64,000 nucleotides of DNA from Hermodice carunculata (lineage: Eukaryota > Annelida > Polychaeta > Eunicida > Amphinomidae): NCBI GenBank assembly GCA_964020975.1, contig OZ026624.1, positions 69,051,791 through 69,115,790 of the forward strand. Direction: 5' to 3'. Numbering within the stretch: the stretch's first letter is position 1; every line of letters starts with the position of its first letter. Both the position numbers and the translations under genes were made by a program. Under the pieces are notes generated by a model. It saw only the letters and a list, made by a program, of their open reading frames with translations. It searched no databases and was not told where the DNA came from. Positions 49,220 through 61,190 of the stretch are shown here, in pieces.

Positions 49220-50329
49220 CCAATCTTCCGAAGGATGTCAATTCAAGAATATTTCACTTGCACTATTTTCAATATATACAAACGTTAAATCGAACTCCGG
49301 ATCTTTTCTGGGAAGTTAACTAGGGCAATTTATGTGGGATTAATTTGGAAAATTAAATACTCGAAAGAAGTAACGACTTTTGAGTATAAAACCAGTTGCT
49401 GAACTATGACCTGTAGTATGCTTACATTTACTGCTTAAACAAGCACGATTGATTCCCAAACGTTAAGTGAGCTTGGACTGTTAGCGTGTGTAAATCTGAT
49501 TCGCAATAGGCAATATCTTCCATCTTGAATATTAAACTTGTGTAAATGTCCATTCTTTGCAGCGTTTTTATAATCTTAGTATGAAAACTTCTTCTTTAAA
49601 CACCCACCGTAGGGACTAGATTTAAGTTTAAAAAAAAAAACTAGAAATCCCAAATCAGGAGTACAAATTTCGCATGTGAAGATGCAGTTGAAACGTCCAG
49701 CAAGTGTTCTTTCATTATTTTACAATTTGCCTTGCAAATAATACTCATGCCTGAAGTGCTTGAAACGATATGCGCATCAAAAGTCCACACTCTGTAAGTG
49801 TCATGAGGTAATAGATCCTGATAAGGATCTCTACCGATAAAGCAGTTGTCAGAATAGTATGTTTTATGGCTATATTTTGGTGAAATAAAAAGCTGAATTA
49901 TATTTTATACACTCATTCAAAATGCGTAACGTCAATTTGACAGAAAAACGACGATATTCTGTAAGCTGTATAAGACACTCGGTCCTTTCGGCAATTTTAG
50001 GGAATTGTCGGAATCGCCAGCAGAACCTGTGCGGACCAGATGGCGAGCGAGGCAGTTAACTTGTTGGCGACTTTGTCAAGGACCAGGAGAACAGCAATGT
50101 GGCAAGTAAAACCAGCTCAAAGTTTTTGCTGTTTCAGTTTCTTGGAGGGGGGGGGGAGGGGGACGGAGCATGCAAGACAATGTTCTGCACAGTAGCAGCA
50201 CCTCTTGCTTCCTGTGTCAAATGACACATTCAACCGATGAGTGAAGCAGGTTTCGTTTATCCCCCAGGCAATGCAACAGGTGTATACCAGGGGAAGTTAT
50301 ATATGTATTGCTTAGGTGAAAACAGAAAA
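48663..50329. other. No recognised genes; poly-T run inside
   Basis: T32 run at 49188-49219. A G-rich run lies near 50150. Nothing else supported. Confidence 0.5.
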
Positions 50330-51312
50330 GCATGTAACCGTGCCGGTCAGAACCCCTGTTCTCTTATCATTTTGAATCGTGTTTGCAACAACTGGCATAG
50401 CATTGTAAATTTAAATCAAGACACACTTTTGTACGACGCCTACCGGTGCAATTGTGGACTAATGACCACAGGCAGATCTCAATGGCTCTCCAGCGTAAAA
50501 GATACCTTAAACATAATCGGGTGCAGAGATATTTGGAACAACTGTATTACTAATTTTGTTGACTACCCTACAAATATGATCTCAAACTTACTCAAAGAGA
50601 AATTTATATTACAGTGGAAAAGTGAAATGAAACTACAATTGTTGCCTGATAAGAAGTTGAGACCATATGCAAAATTTGAGGAGTTTTTGATTTGAGAGAC
50701 ACTTGTTTATTATCGGAGCCGAAAGAGTGCGAAAATCCTTCACCCGATTGAGAGTTAGCGCCCACAATCTCCCTTTTGAAATTGGCAGACACAAACGACA
50801 AGCCAAAGTTCCATTGGATCAACGATTATGTAATGTATGCCCAGCCATTGGAAACGAATCTCATTGTATTTTTACCTGTACAAAATATACCGATACACGC
50901 AAAAAAATTGTTTGATTCAACAACTGATTTTTTTGCAAATTTCAGTAATTTGGGAGAGGAAGAAAAATTTATGTTTTTTATGAAAAGTCAACATATTGAA
51001 ACAATATACATTACGAGTTCGTTTTTGGCTGTATTGTTGGTTTGTATGAATATTGATGGACCGCTTCAACATTCATGCACACTCTTTTATTTATTTATTA
51101 TTTTATTTTATTTTATCTTATTTTATTATATATGTATTTTTTGGGGGGGCGTGGCTTGATCTTCGATATATTATATGAGCTGTATACTGATTTGAATTGT
51201 ATTGTATGAATGGTGTTGTTTGTTTGCTACTGTGCTGTTTCATGTTTTCGGCAAACGCCTCTACTGTATGTATATGTGAGGTACAGTGAAATAAAGTTCA
51301 TCATCCATATAG
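50330..51312 (+). mobile_element. 5'-truncated LINE, post-RT end with zinc-binding motif and 3' tail
   Basis: The frame at 50237-50695 includes VCNNWHSIVNLNQDTLLYDA, RSQWLSSVKDTLNIIGCRDI and WKSEMKLQLLPDKKLRPYAK, and the next frame (50703-50915) continues SFTRLRVSAHNLPFEIGRH, then LCNVCPAIGNESHCIFTC and KYTDTRKKI. This is the C-terminal RT-associated region with a CX2C...HX4C finger typical of one group of invertebrate LINEs. A third frame follows to about 51070. The 3' UTR ends with GAAATAAAG and a short (ATC)n run at ~51300. Two frame changes and no RT domain make it a dead 3' fragment, probably of the same family as the 17.2-kb and 55.2-kb copies. Where LINE similarity starts within the first 100 bases is uncertain. 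Confidence 0.8.
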
Positions 51313-51589
51313 CGCCACATTCAGGGGACATGTTCCATACGAACATTACCAGCCTTAGGCCATGAACATACCTCCGGATTAGCTTACTTTTCTGGCAAGC
51401 GAAATTTGTTTCATTTATTTTTCAAAAGGATGTTAATCTGGATATGAACCTTCAAGCCTGAGCTAACAATGTGTCAGTAATGATGGTATTTACGTGAAAA
51501 GAAATACGAAACTAGAAAAGAAGATTTGCCTCTCAGCAAATCAGTCTGTGTGCCTTCAAAATGAGATCAGTTTGAAATGCTAAACGTTG

Positions 51590-52520
51590 CCATTGTTCAA
51601 CAAAATCAAAATTTTATGTATTAGCCTTATATGCATAAATTGAAATGCTACAACTTTGGTTTTTTGGTTCATTGGATGTGGCCATGTCACAAATTTATTA
51701 ACTGATGTTTGAATGACACCCATTATCTGTAATAGTTTTGAAGCTATTCAAGATCTTAAATTTGTATATTTGCCTAATTTTCACAAACAAAAACCCTACA
51801 ACATTGGTCCACGGTTCATAGCATGTGGTTATGTCACAATCTACACATTGAAGTTGGAATGGTACCTCTCTGTATAATAGTTTTGAAGTTATTCAAGATG
51901 TAGATTTTGTGTTTTCATCTTATTTGAATAAATTAAAACTTTGGATCATGGTTCATTGGGTGCGGCTATGTCACAACCCCATAATGTGAAGTTGGAATGG
52001 CATTTCTATCAATAATGGTTTTGAAGCTATTCAAGATTTAAATTTTGTGCATTCATCTAATTTGCACAAATTAAAATCCTACAACTTTGGTTCATGGTTT
52101 ATTGGACGTGGCTTTGTCACAAACCTCTGACTTGAAGTTGGAATGACATCTCTATCTATAATGGTTTTGAAGCTATTCAAGATTTATATTTTGTGTATTC
52201 ACCTAATTCGCATAAATTAAAATCCTACAACTGTGGTGCATGGTTCATTGGATGCTGCTTGGTCACAAACTTATTAATTGAAGTTCGAATGGCATCTCTA
52301 TCTATAATAGTTTTGAAGATACTCAACTTTCAATTTTTCAACGCCCCCAATTAGCGTAATTTGAAATTCTACAACTTTCATTTATTGTACCATATGTTGG
52401 CAGGTGTCACAAACCTATACATACACATTGACATTTTGTGTCTATCTGTAATAGTTTGAAGATATGGAGCTTTTAAAATTTTGATTGCCCTTAATTTGCA
52501 TACTTTTAAACATCTGACTA
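51590..52520 (+). repeat. Array of about six ~145-bp monomers (composite repeat, copy 2)
   Basis: The anchor (T)TTTGAAG recurs at 51736, 51881, 52019, 52165, 52311 and 52455, giving spacings of 145, 138, 146, 146 and 144 bases. Each monomer has, in order, TTTTGAAGCTATTCAAGAT, TAATTTGCATAAATTAAA, CCTACAACTTTGGTTCATGG, TTCATTGGATGTGG, TATGTCACAA and TTGAAGTTGGAATGACATCT. Copies differ by scattered substitutions, so the array is old. It is related to the two monomers at 18.5 kb. Confidence 0.92.
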
Positions 52521-52892
<372 letters not shown>

Positions 52893-52916
52893 ATGTCTGG
52901 GTTGGCACCCAGACAT
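52893..52916 (+). repeat. Perfect hairpin ending composite repeat copy 2
   Basis: ATGTCTGGGT, loop TGGC, ACCCAGACAT: a 10-bp perfect stem a few bases after the AAAG tract. The stem is unrelated in sequence to copy 1 (AAAAGTGTGTG), but both have TTG at or beside the loop. Confidence 0.88.
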
Positions 52917-54335
52917 AACAAGTGAAATGACTGGTTCAGGGTCCGGTCGTGCTAAGCGACCAATAAAAAATTTTAAAAACAAACAAACAAAAACTAGCAA
53001 AAAAAAATAAGTAAATGTGAGACCAGCAGGCCTAGTACAGAAAAATCTTCAGCAGCACTTCAACTTTTGTCTCTATACGTATGATCAATCAGGATTTCGG
53101 ATGATCAAACCGTAATAAAGAGGATATAGAAGCGCAACAATCCATGCATGTTTGCATGACACTAAAGATCAATGACAGCCTGATGTGATCATTAAACAAG
53201 CTCAGTTCGCATGGAACTTGGTGGCCTTCTGCAAGCATATAAAGCGTAACATATAACACATGATACGTTTCTGGATGGAGACTTGACCTTTTCGCGCTTC
53301 TTTCGACGTGTCTCTGGAGCCAATTTATTAGAAAGACTACTTTATTAAACTTTGAGGAAAAGAGTCAACCGGAAATACAAAGATATAGCATGTCATTGCG
53401 TGAGGGTAGGAGTGCTCAAGGATTACTGTAAGTCATGAATTAACCTGTAATTTGGGCCCAATCAATAAACAAACATTTTCCACATTAAAAGAAGCTCTGC
53501 NNNNNNNNNNNNNNNNNNNNNNNNNNNNNNNNNNNNNNNNNNNNNNNNNNNNNNNNNNNNNNNNNNNNNNNNNNNNNNNNNNNNNNNNNNNNNNNNNNNN
53601 NNNNNNNNNNNNNNNNNNNNNNNNNNNNNNNNNNNNNNNNNNNNNNNNNNNNNNNNNNNNNNNNNNNNNNNNNNNNNNNNNNNNNNNNNNNNNNNNNNNN
53701 AGAAACCAGTGTTTAATGACCTTATTTATGTAAAAGTGTGGCCTATGTGCAGATATTGTTCAGGGTACCCAGGCCTGGTCCCTGTATTAGGTCGTATTCC
53801 GGCTTATGGACATAATTTATGTGGTAAGCTTTCCTATCACATATATGGTGCTAATAGATCAATCTTTCTGATTGTTTTGCGCTTGTGGAGCCCTGAGCCC
53901 TGAGCCCTATCTACATTAATCCACCACCGCCCATATTTTAAACAAAGGCATTTTATGAGGTGAAGAGTAAAATAGGTGCACCATGTACATCCTATGGGGA
54001 ATTTATTACCATGTTATGCACAGATTATCAAACAAACATCCCCGATTTGCTCACAGGTAAACATTTCTTTCCATGGTTACATAATAAAACAAGCAATTTT
54101 GAGAAATTTATTCCAATCATGTTAAGATGCACAGTAGCAAACGTTTACAAATAAAGTACTTGATACGTGTGTTAAGCCTCCTTTTCTCTTTCTTGTTGCC
54201 GTCATGTTCACACAGATAGTTTTATTCAATTTCGTGTATTAGTCACACACCCAAGTATATATCTAATTATCAGATGGTCAACACGAAATAATTATATTTT
54301 GCAATCAAAAGTACGGAAAACGCAGTCGTGGTCGG
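52917..54335. other. Non-coding stretch interrupted by the assembly gap
   Basis: Nothing recognised on either side of the run of N. A 64-codon frame at 53960-54154 (+) is protein-like but unassigned. Confidence 0.45.
53501..53700. other. Assembly gap of 200 N
   Basis: Exactly 200 undetermined bases, so the true distance between the flanks is unknown. Any frame read across it is an artefact. Confidence 0.99.
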
Positions 54336-54452
54336 GCATGAAAATGTCCTTGTAATTTTCTTGTTTTGCATTTGGATAGGAAATGTGAAGCAGCTCGAAA
54401 CTACGTTCACAGCCACAACTTTTTGTTGATCTTTTCGTAATGTGTCATTTAC
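54336..54452 (-). repeat. Inverted partial relic of the composite repeat
   Basis: On the minus strand CGAAAAGATCAACAAAAAGT, TGTGGCTGTGAACGTAGTTT and CGAGCTGCTTCACATTTCC match 52640-52700 almost base for base. No monomer array, AAAG tract or hairpin accompanies it. Confidence 0.85.
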
Positions 54453-55189
54453 CAAGCAAAAAGTATGGGATTAAGACAAGAGCTCCTTCCTAAATGAATG
54501 TGAAAGATTTTCTCTCCCCGCAAATTGAACCAGCTGGCCGTCAAGTTGATATTGGTTTGAACTTGTTCTTATGCATCACACCCATCGTAATCTGCAAAGA
54601 AGTAGGTACATTATATATATATATTCTTACAAAATGTAAGTACAAGAGTAATGCAACAATGGGGAATGTTTTTGTTGTTGCTAGTGGTTCAGCTCACAAC
54701 AGAGTAACAAATACATAGATGATCACGAAATCACTATCATTTTGTGTGTGTTTCCTGGTAGGAGAGAAAGGTAACATCTCTTCGATCTCAATCAGTTTGC
54801 GTAGAATGTGGCTGTAAATAATGTCTCTTGAACACACAGAATCAAAGGTAACACTTTGGATTGAGCTGACAATATCAAAAAACATCTAGGAATTTAACAG
54901 TTTCTGTTGAAATTCTATGTACATGACAAATATAATCAGGAGAATTAGGTACTAGGCATCCTCTTCCCTGTACATCTAGCTTACTACATAATTGTACACA
55001 TTTATTTGGACTATGAAGACATCTTAGATAAAAAATTGGAAATCTCGAATCTGACTGACGTTGCCCAGCCAGGTCTTCGGATACTTAACTAATATATCTG
55101 TTGTGAGCATTATAAGCGACATTTAGGATCCGTCTTCTACACTTTAGCGATGCGATAAAAACTTTGTTACATGTAAATACGAAAACTCC
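54453..55189. other. No recognised genes
   Basis: Short frames only. Confidence 0.5.
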
Positions 55190-56340
55190 CAAAGAACACA
55201 GGCATATTTTGATATTCAACATAATTTTAAAAGTCTATTTGGCACATGATGATGCACATCCGGTTTGAGCTATCAGAAAATTACACTCAATATACAAATC
55301 TCCAATGGCTTGATTATCTAGCCTTTTTAAAATATAATCACCAAACGCTATAATTTTACTTTTAGTCGGATTAAATATTACATGATATTCGGTCCTAAAA
55401 TTTGAAAATGCAGACGTCACTTTTGAAGGGCAACTCTTGTGGAAGCTAGAAGAATAATGCCATCAGTCAAGCTGAGAGCTCAATAAAATTGTTTCCCGAT
55501 GTGACATAAAAAAACAGTTTATTTAATCTCATCAGCAATTCATCATTATAGACCGCAACCAGAACGGGTGACAGGACCCTTTCTTGCTTTACTCCATTAT
55601 TCACAGAGCAGCTATTACTAGAAAAAGCTTGCCGTCGAACTATGGCCCTCTGTGACCTGTACAATAAGGCGAGAAATTGCGCAATCAATGGACACAGCCC
55701 ATTCCAACGTAATAGTCCAAATGGTTTAAGGCATTCCACGCGATCAAATGCCTTTGTGGCATCTAGCAGCAGTGCATAGGTGTTACTTCCCCCATCACAA
55801 TAGTACTGAACAACCTCAGATACAAGAAATATACATTGGACGATCGAATTATGAGATTTATAGGCAAACTATAAGTCACAGCTACGCAATATGTCATAAT
55901 TTTGGTTTGCTAGGACCCAGTCTAACATCTTACCAATTACGCTGCTGAGTGCGATTCCTCTGTAATTATCAGAATCTTGCAAAGACTTTCTATTTTCGGA
56001 ATTCGAATGACGGTGGGCTTGCCGAAACCATCTGGAGAAACAATGCGCCAGATCATGGTGTTGCAGAGCAATGCTAAATGCAAAAGTATATCAGTGGGCC
56101 ATGCTTTTTCGACCGTTATTTGTGCTTAATTTGCCAAAATCAATTCATTGGAGTATATAAAATACTGTGCAGCTTTGCTGCCGCTTAGGATCTGTGTACT
56201 GATTAATGTTGCCCTCAGATTTACCATAGTTCAATGACTTGATAGAATCCTTCACTCACACCCAAATTACTTCATGCCTGTTACGGAAGTTTGAGTTCTT
56301 ACAACATTTAACTTTCATATAATTATAAAAATCCTCTAGA
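55190..56340 (-). mobile_element. LINE reverse-transcriptase relic, minus strand
   Basis: Reading the minus strand from ~56150 down: WPTDILLHLALLCNTMIW, DGFGKPTVIRIPKIESL, NYRGIALSSVIGKMLDWVLA, then YALLLDATKAFDRVECLKPF (the LDASKAFDRV block), LLRWNGLCPLIAQFLALLY, SVNNGVKQERVLSPVLVAVY (from GVKQGGVLSPILF) and DELLMRLNK. After a break, TEYHVIFNPTKSKIIAFGDY and AIGDLYIECNFLIAQTG follow. The YADD block is absent between the two parts, so there is an internal deletion. The final blocks align with FHVKFNPSKSKLVVFG and AIGDMYSRCNLLISQFG of the 17.2-kb copy, so the two are one family. The copy is inactive. Confidence 0.85.
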
Positions 56341-56499
56341 AAATTGACGGTTTAATCCTATCAAATGGAACACTGTTGTACAGTGCACCATATTTATTTG
56401 TAAATAGCTCGCCAATCTCAGCCTTGGAAGCTCTGCCATCAACACAAATGGGCAGTGTTCAACAAATCACAGCGTCATCGGAAAGAGATTAAGATCTAG
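56341..56499. other. Boundary region of the minus-strand LINE
   Basis: May include further decayed LINE sequence; nothing recognisable. Confidence 0.3.
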
Positions 56500-57245
56500 G
56501 GGTCTCCAAACGTAAGCGTGTGCAATTTTAAAGCAACTGGGTGAGTGGTTTCTAAGAACAAGTTTTTATACATTCTGCCGAAAAAATGAACAATCCAATT
56601 CATCAAAAAGCAAAATCCATAACTTTCTCGATTTTAGAACATGATCGTTTGAATACACTATGACGCACCCAAGGTGCAACTCCGCTAAGTTTGAAGTGAA
56701 TCTGGCAGACGGTCTTGGAAAAGAAGTCAAAACGTGAAATACCGTTGCAATTCCTATTAACTTGCGTTGTAATCAATGAGAATGTATGCAATAGCCGGTA
56801 CCCCATTTAGAAAGTCGTTGAAAATTAGGGAAAAACACATATTTCCAACTTTTAGGATAATGTCAGCCACCATTTCCCGGGAAAAAGTGAGAAAATGATA
56901 ATAAAAAAAAAAAAACCTACCAAAATTCATCAAAAAAAAAAAAAAAGAGTGCCACCTGTTGAACAATTTCAGGTGTACGGGAACCAAGAAATGTTCCCAA
57001 GCAATTTCGAATCAGTTGCCTAACCGGTTTCTTTGAAGATTTGTTTTTGATCTTAATAAAGCGAAGAAAATCATTTAAGATATCGAAATGAATGGAGCGT
57101 TACAATTTGAATAAACTTGCTGGACACTCACCCAAGGTACACTTCCGCCACCACATTTGACGTGGATCTTGCTAATTGTTTTGAAGAAAAAGTAAAAAAT
57201 GTGAATTGTCGACCGACGACGGACGGATTTTCTATGCAATGTACC
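56500..57245. repeat. Two diverged copies of a dispersed non-coding repeat
   Basis: Each copy has CACCCAAGGT.CA.(T)CCGC, then a TTTGA.GTG.ATCT stretch, a TCTTGGAAAAGAAGTCAAAA / TTTTGAAGAAAAAGTAAAAA stretch, and a G(T)GAA end. Copy 1 is about 56500-56745 and copy 2 about 56960-57245. Copy 2 ends in CGACCGACGACGGACGGA. I recognise this layout (GACGGACG-type end, upstream TTC.AACCAGTT.) from common marine-invertebrate repeats. Two A-runs lie between the copies. Confidence 0.5.
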
Positions 57246-57441
57246 ATCGCTTCGCGTTTTCGAAATGTTACTCTCTGTCATTCATACCCTTAGTTCGTTT
57301 CTTACTTTCAACACGCTTTTACATATGTTAGAATTATCATACGGACAGATGGTGAATTCTTAATCTTAATTAGTTTCACCCATTAAAGTTGCTTGAGCTG
57401 CTGGGAAAAAACAAAAACAAAAAACAAAAAAAGCAAACTAT

Positions 57442-60400
57442 CACACAATGTTAAGTCGACGCAAAATGTAAATTTTACATTTTGTGTGACTTATTTTTGA
57501 CTCAAAACGAACGGAAAGGCAAAACATAAATAACCAACAATCTTTGAAACCACAAAATGTTAAATCAACGCAAAATGTAAAGATGCAAGTTGACAGTGAT
57601 CCATGACGAAATTCCGGACTATGGTCATGAAAAATAAAAGGTTGGCAATTTTTCCTGACTATATTTATTTCTAAATGCATCCAAAAGTAAGTATAGAAAT
57701 TGAAAGGAAAGTGGCTTTTGTATTCAACTTTGATAATGAATTTCGTAGTTTTTGTTATATTTATGTCCAGCTAGGTATCAAGTTGTACTCACATTTTTGG
57801 CAATCTGCCATTTCTAGCGACTCAGAAGCAACGAGGCTCTGATTGTTAATACATATTTCATTCTATATATTACACATAAAAGTAAAATAGAATTAAGTTA
57901 ACAATAGGAAAGAGACCACTGCGCTTTTTGAATCCCTCTTGTAAGAAACAGACAAGGTGCACAGGATATACTAGACACACCAAAATAAGTAGAGAAGACA
58001 AAGACATGAACACGACAGAAAGTGGGGTTTTTAAAGTAAGATAATTCTAATGAAAGATACAAATGTCACATTAACCAGTGTGTGTGAATAAAAGTGTGAA
58101 CAGATTCAAAAAATAAACTATCGAGCTACAAATATTATACTTGGGTTTCATCTTATCTACGCGTGAAAAAAAAATTTAGGGTATAGATGTATTAAAAGTT
58201 AAGATACTGCATGTTCGACATTTCCTGAAAATGACTGTTTGGCTTTTTTTCTGAGTATTCAGGTAAACCCGAGCAGCGATCAATGTCAGTTCTGCTGGAA
58301 ATAAGTACAGGCCTACTGACGCACAATCTCTATTCTCTTCACACAGACTTCCCTTCACAGCTTCACTGAATATGTTCTCACAGAACTTGAGAAAGGAAAT
58401 TATGTGGGTATTGTATCACTTGATCTTCGCAAAGCTTTTGATACAGTTGATCACAGTATTCTCCTAAGAAAACTTTCATATTACGGAATTAGAGGCACTT
58501 CTCTGGTTGGTTCAATAGCCATCTTACAAACAGACAACAGCGAACCTGTGTAAACGGAAATCTCTCCGAACCTAACATGGTCACTACTGGCGTCCTCAGG
58601 GGTCAATTCTTGGACCTTTACTCTTCATTCTTTATGTAAATGATATTTCCGTTTGTTTTAATCACTCCTCTGTCAATCTTTATGCTGACGACATACTGTT
58701 TTATTTTGCCAATTCAAATATTGACCTGGTGTCTCGGGCTCTTAATCATGATCTACAAGGTGTCTTAACCTGGTTGAGAACCAACAAGCTCAGTCTCCAC
58801 ATTGGAAAGACCTGTAGTCTGCTTATCAGCAAGAAGTCAAAAACACAAAATCCGAACCTGAATCTAAATCTTTATGAGGAGGAAATCAATCAGGTTGATT
58901 CATGTTCATATTTAGATATCACTATAGATTCAAATATGAAAATTCCTGAACAGTTTGGCATCACCTTCTGCAAATTGAAGAAGGCTATTGGCATCTGTAC
59001 ACGAGCAGCTCAATTTATCCCGACCAGTGTTTGCATTACTTTATACAATAACATGATACTACCCCATCTGGATCACAGCAGCACTGTTTGGAGTCCTAGC
59101 TCGTATAAAAAAGGACTTGAGAAATTATAACGTATACAAAAAAGATCCATGAGAACAATCCTAAAATGCCACTCGAGGACTCAAATCACGGATATGTTGG
59201 ATACCCTGAAACTGATGAGCATAAAACAATGATTACATTACTATCACTGTATCTTCATTTGGAAAATTCAAAACAAACAAACCACTCAATATTTGAGCAA
59301 TTGTTTCACTGCAACCCCAGATGTCCATACCCATAATACAAGATTTTCCACCCGTGGTTTCATTTACCTTCAGTACTAACATCCTAAATCTTCGAATAAT
59401 GTCGGATCAAAAATTTGGAATGAAATCCCCTAGCATATCCGTGATGCGAGTTCCTTTTTTAATTTTTAAGAAGAGCATCCTTCCATACATTTTCAGTGGT
59501 GTTGAATGCTTCTAAACCTCAGGTTTAGTAGCATTCTACTTGATGCTCACTGTTTAAATTGTTTATTTTGATCTGGATATTGAAGGGTAATTTTAAATCA
59601 TTTGCCACATGTCCCTGTGACTCCTTATTTTACGTTTTTATATAATTATCTTTTATACTCGTTATTTATAAATGTTTTGGGCCTCCATGCCTAAACAAAA
59701 TATTGTATTCTGACTATGGATTGCCAGATAAAACCTTGAAACCTTGGAACCTTCGATGTTTTTGATCTAGTGTACACTACCTTCTTGATAGAGATTTTTC
59801 AAAGTTAAGTTCAGTGAACTTTGGGTTCAAAAATGGGAATTAAGTTGAGCAGCGCACATTCTTAAAGGTTACATACTGTTAGTTGAGTAAGACAGCCATA
59901 ATCCCTGTCCGATACTTTATTCCGCACCATTAAATTATATAAATGATTTAAGATGAAATTTCGGAATTAAGATAAGGTGTTAAGATTGTTCGATGAACGT
60001 TCCATGAATGTGCTACTAGTTTTCACATAAACCCATTTTGAAAAATGTCAAAATAGCGCAAGGTCAGGGCATCTGGGAACATTAGTCGATAATTAGGCCT
60101 ACACATTGAGCAATAAACAACACTGAACAGCTAAGCACCTCAATTTAATAGGTGCCACGGGCACAGAACTCATTTTCGTTTATGTCCGATTCGTATTTAG
60201 TTCGAGACTTATGATTTTATGTCCTCGTGTAAATCTGAACTGCGACACCTACTTTAAAATTTACCATTAATATTCAGCATTGAGAAGGAAAATATCGAAA
60301 ATGGAGAGCAAATGGTTAACTGTTAGAGTTTGCCCTGTGTTAGAGTTCACTCTGAACGCAACTATAGATTTCATGTTTGTAAACTGACGACGATCCCCTG

Positions 60401-60608
60401 ATTTGTTCCGGGGAAAAAATTGTAGTGCTGTAACGCCATAAAAAAACCTGAAGTGATAATACCCTACATCCTTGCACTTTGCGTTGAATTTCATTTAGTG
60501 GCGTGAGACTTTACATTTTGCTTTATTTTTATATTCAGTGCCAACGCAACATATAAAATTGTTAAGGCAAACTGCAAAGTTTATATTGTGTTGACTTTAC
60601 ATTGTGTG
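57442..60608. mobile_element. Candidate inverted-repeat element enclosing a LINE
   Basis: CACACAATGTTAAGTCGACG at 57442 is inverted at the right end: the reverse of the last bases to 60608 is CACACAATGTAAAGTCAACA. Sub-terminal copies of CGCAAAATGTAAA occur at both sides (57460, 57564; inverted as TTTACATTTTG near 60512), and CAAAATGTAAATTTTACATTTTG at 57462-57484 (centre T) is a perfect 23-base palindrome. Only one recognised coding relic, a LINE, lies inside, so the LINE may have inserted into a non-autonomous transposon. No transposase and no certain target duplication is visible. The interval could also be two solo palindromic repeats. Confidence 0.4.
58350..59760 (+). mobile_element. LINE (CR1/L2-like) reverse-transcriptase copy, 5'-truncated, with 3' tail
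   Basis: Blocks in order: GIVSLDLRKAFDTVDHSILL with KLSYYGIRGTSL; in the next frame WFNSHLTNRQQRTCVNGN and TTGVLRG, then LGPLLFILYVNDIS; LYADDILFYF (YADD at about 58681); then the long frame from 58729 with LTWLRTNKLSLHIGKT, SCSYLDITIDSNMKI, KLKKAIGICTRAAQF and LPHLDHSSTVWSPSSYKKG. An in-frame stop falls at 59128-59130, after which RIQKRSMRTILKCHSRTQIT and the tail SKIWNEIP with RDASSFFNFKKSILPY continue. The catalytic YADD is intact, but at least two frame changes and stops make it inactive. The 3' UTR ends in repeated GAAACCTTG-like units at 59735-59755. It is the best-preserved LINE RT in the window. Confidence 0.9.
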
Positions 60609-60989
60609 GCTTTACATCTCATTGCGCAAAAAGACTAGGAGCAGAACTCATTAAAACATGCAGAAAGTGAAACTCACCACTGAAAAATTCTAACGAGTAA
60701 CTTCCTTTGCATCTGATACAACTTTCAAAACGTGATATTGATCCGAGTGGGTGTACAACTGATTGCAAACCCTAGTGGCGGACGACTGAACTAGTCTTAT
60801 GCAGACAACTGACTGAAAAAAAAAAGAAACGAATGAGTCAAATTAATTTTAGCTGCATGTACATGGAACATTAAAAGAGTACCAGATCTATTCAGCTTTC
60901 TGTGAATAAACGGGCATAAGCAATAAGCAGTTCCAAATCATTTATATTCAAACGACCGTCAGTCAGGGGAGTTTTTAAAAAACATTCAA
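59761..60989. other. No recognised genes
   Basis: Contains the right inverted end described for 57442-60608; otherwise AT-rich sequence with short frames. Confidence 0.45.
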
Positions 60990-60991
60990 TT

Positions 60992-61066
<75 letters not shown>

Positions 61067-61120
61067 TCTATTTATTTATTCATTTATTTATTTATCTAAT
61101 TTTGTTATTTATTTATTCAT

Positions 61121-61165
<45 letters not shown>

Positions 61166-61190
61166 ATACATTTATTTATTTATTTATCTG
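60990..61190. repeat. (TTTA)n-(TCTA)n compound microsatellite
   Basis: About 35 TTTA units with a few TTCA/TCTA variants, then about ten TCTA units, then TTTA again. Confidence 0.97.

Noticed and set aside
53452-53733. 93-codon frame running through undetermined residues
   Set aside because: It crosses the 200-base gap and has no meaning.
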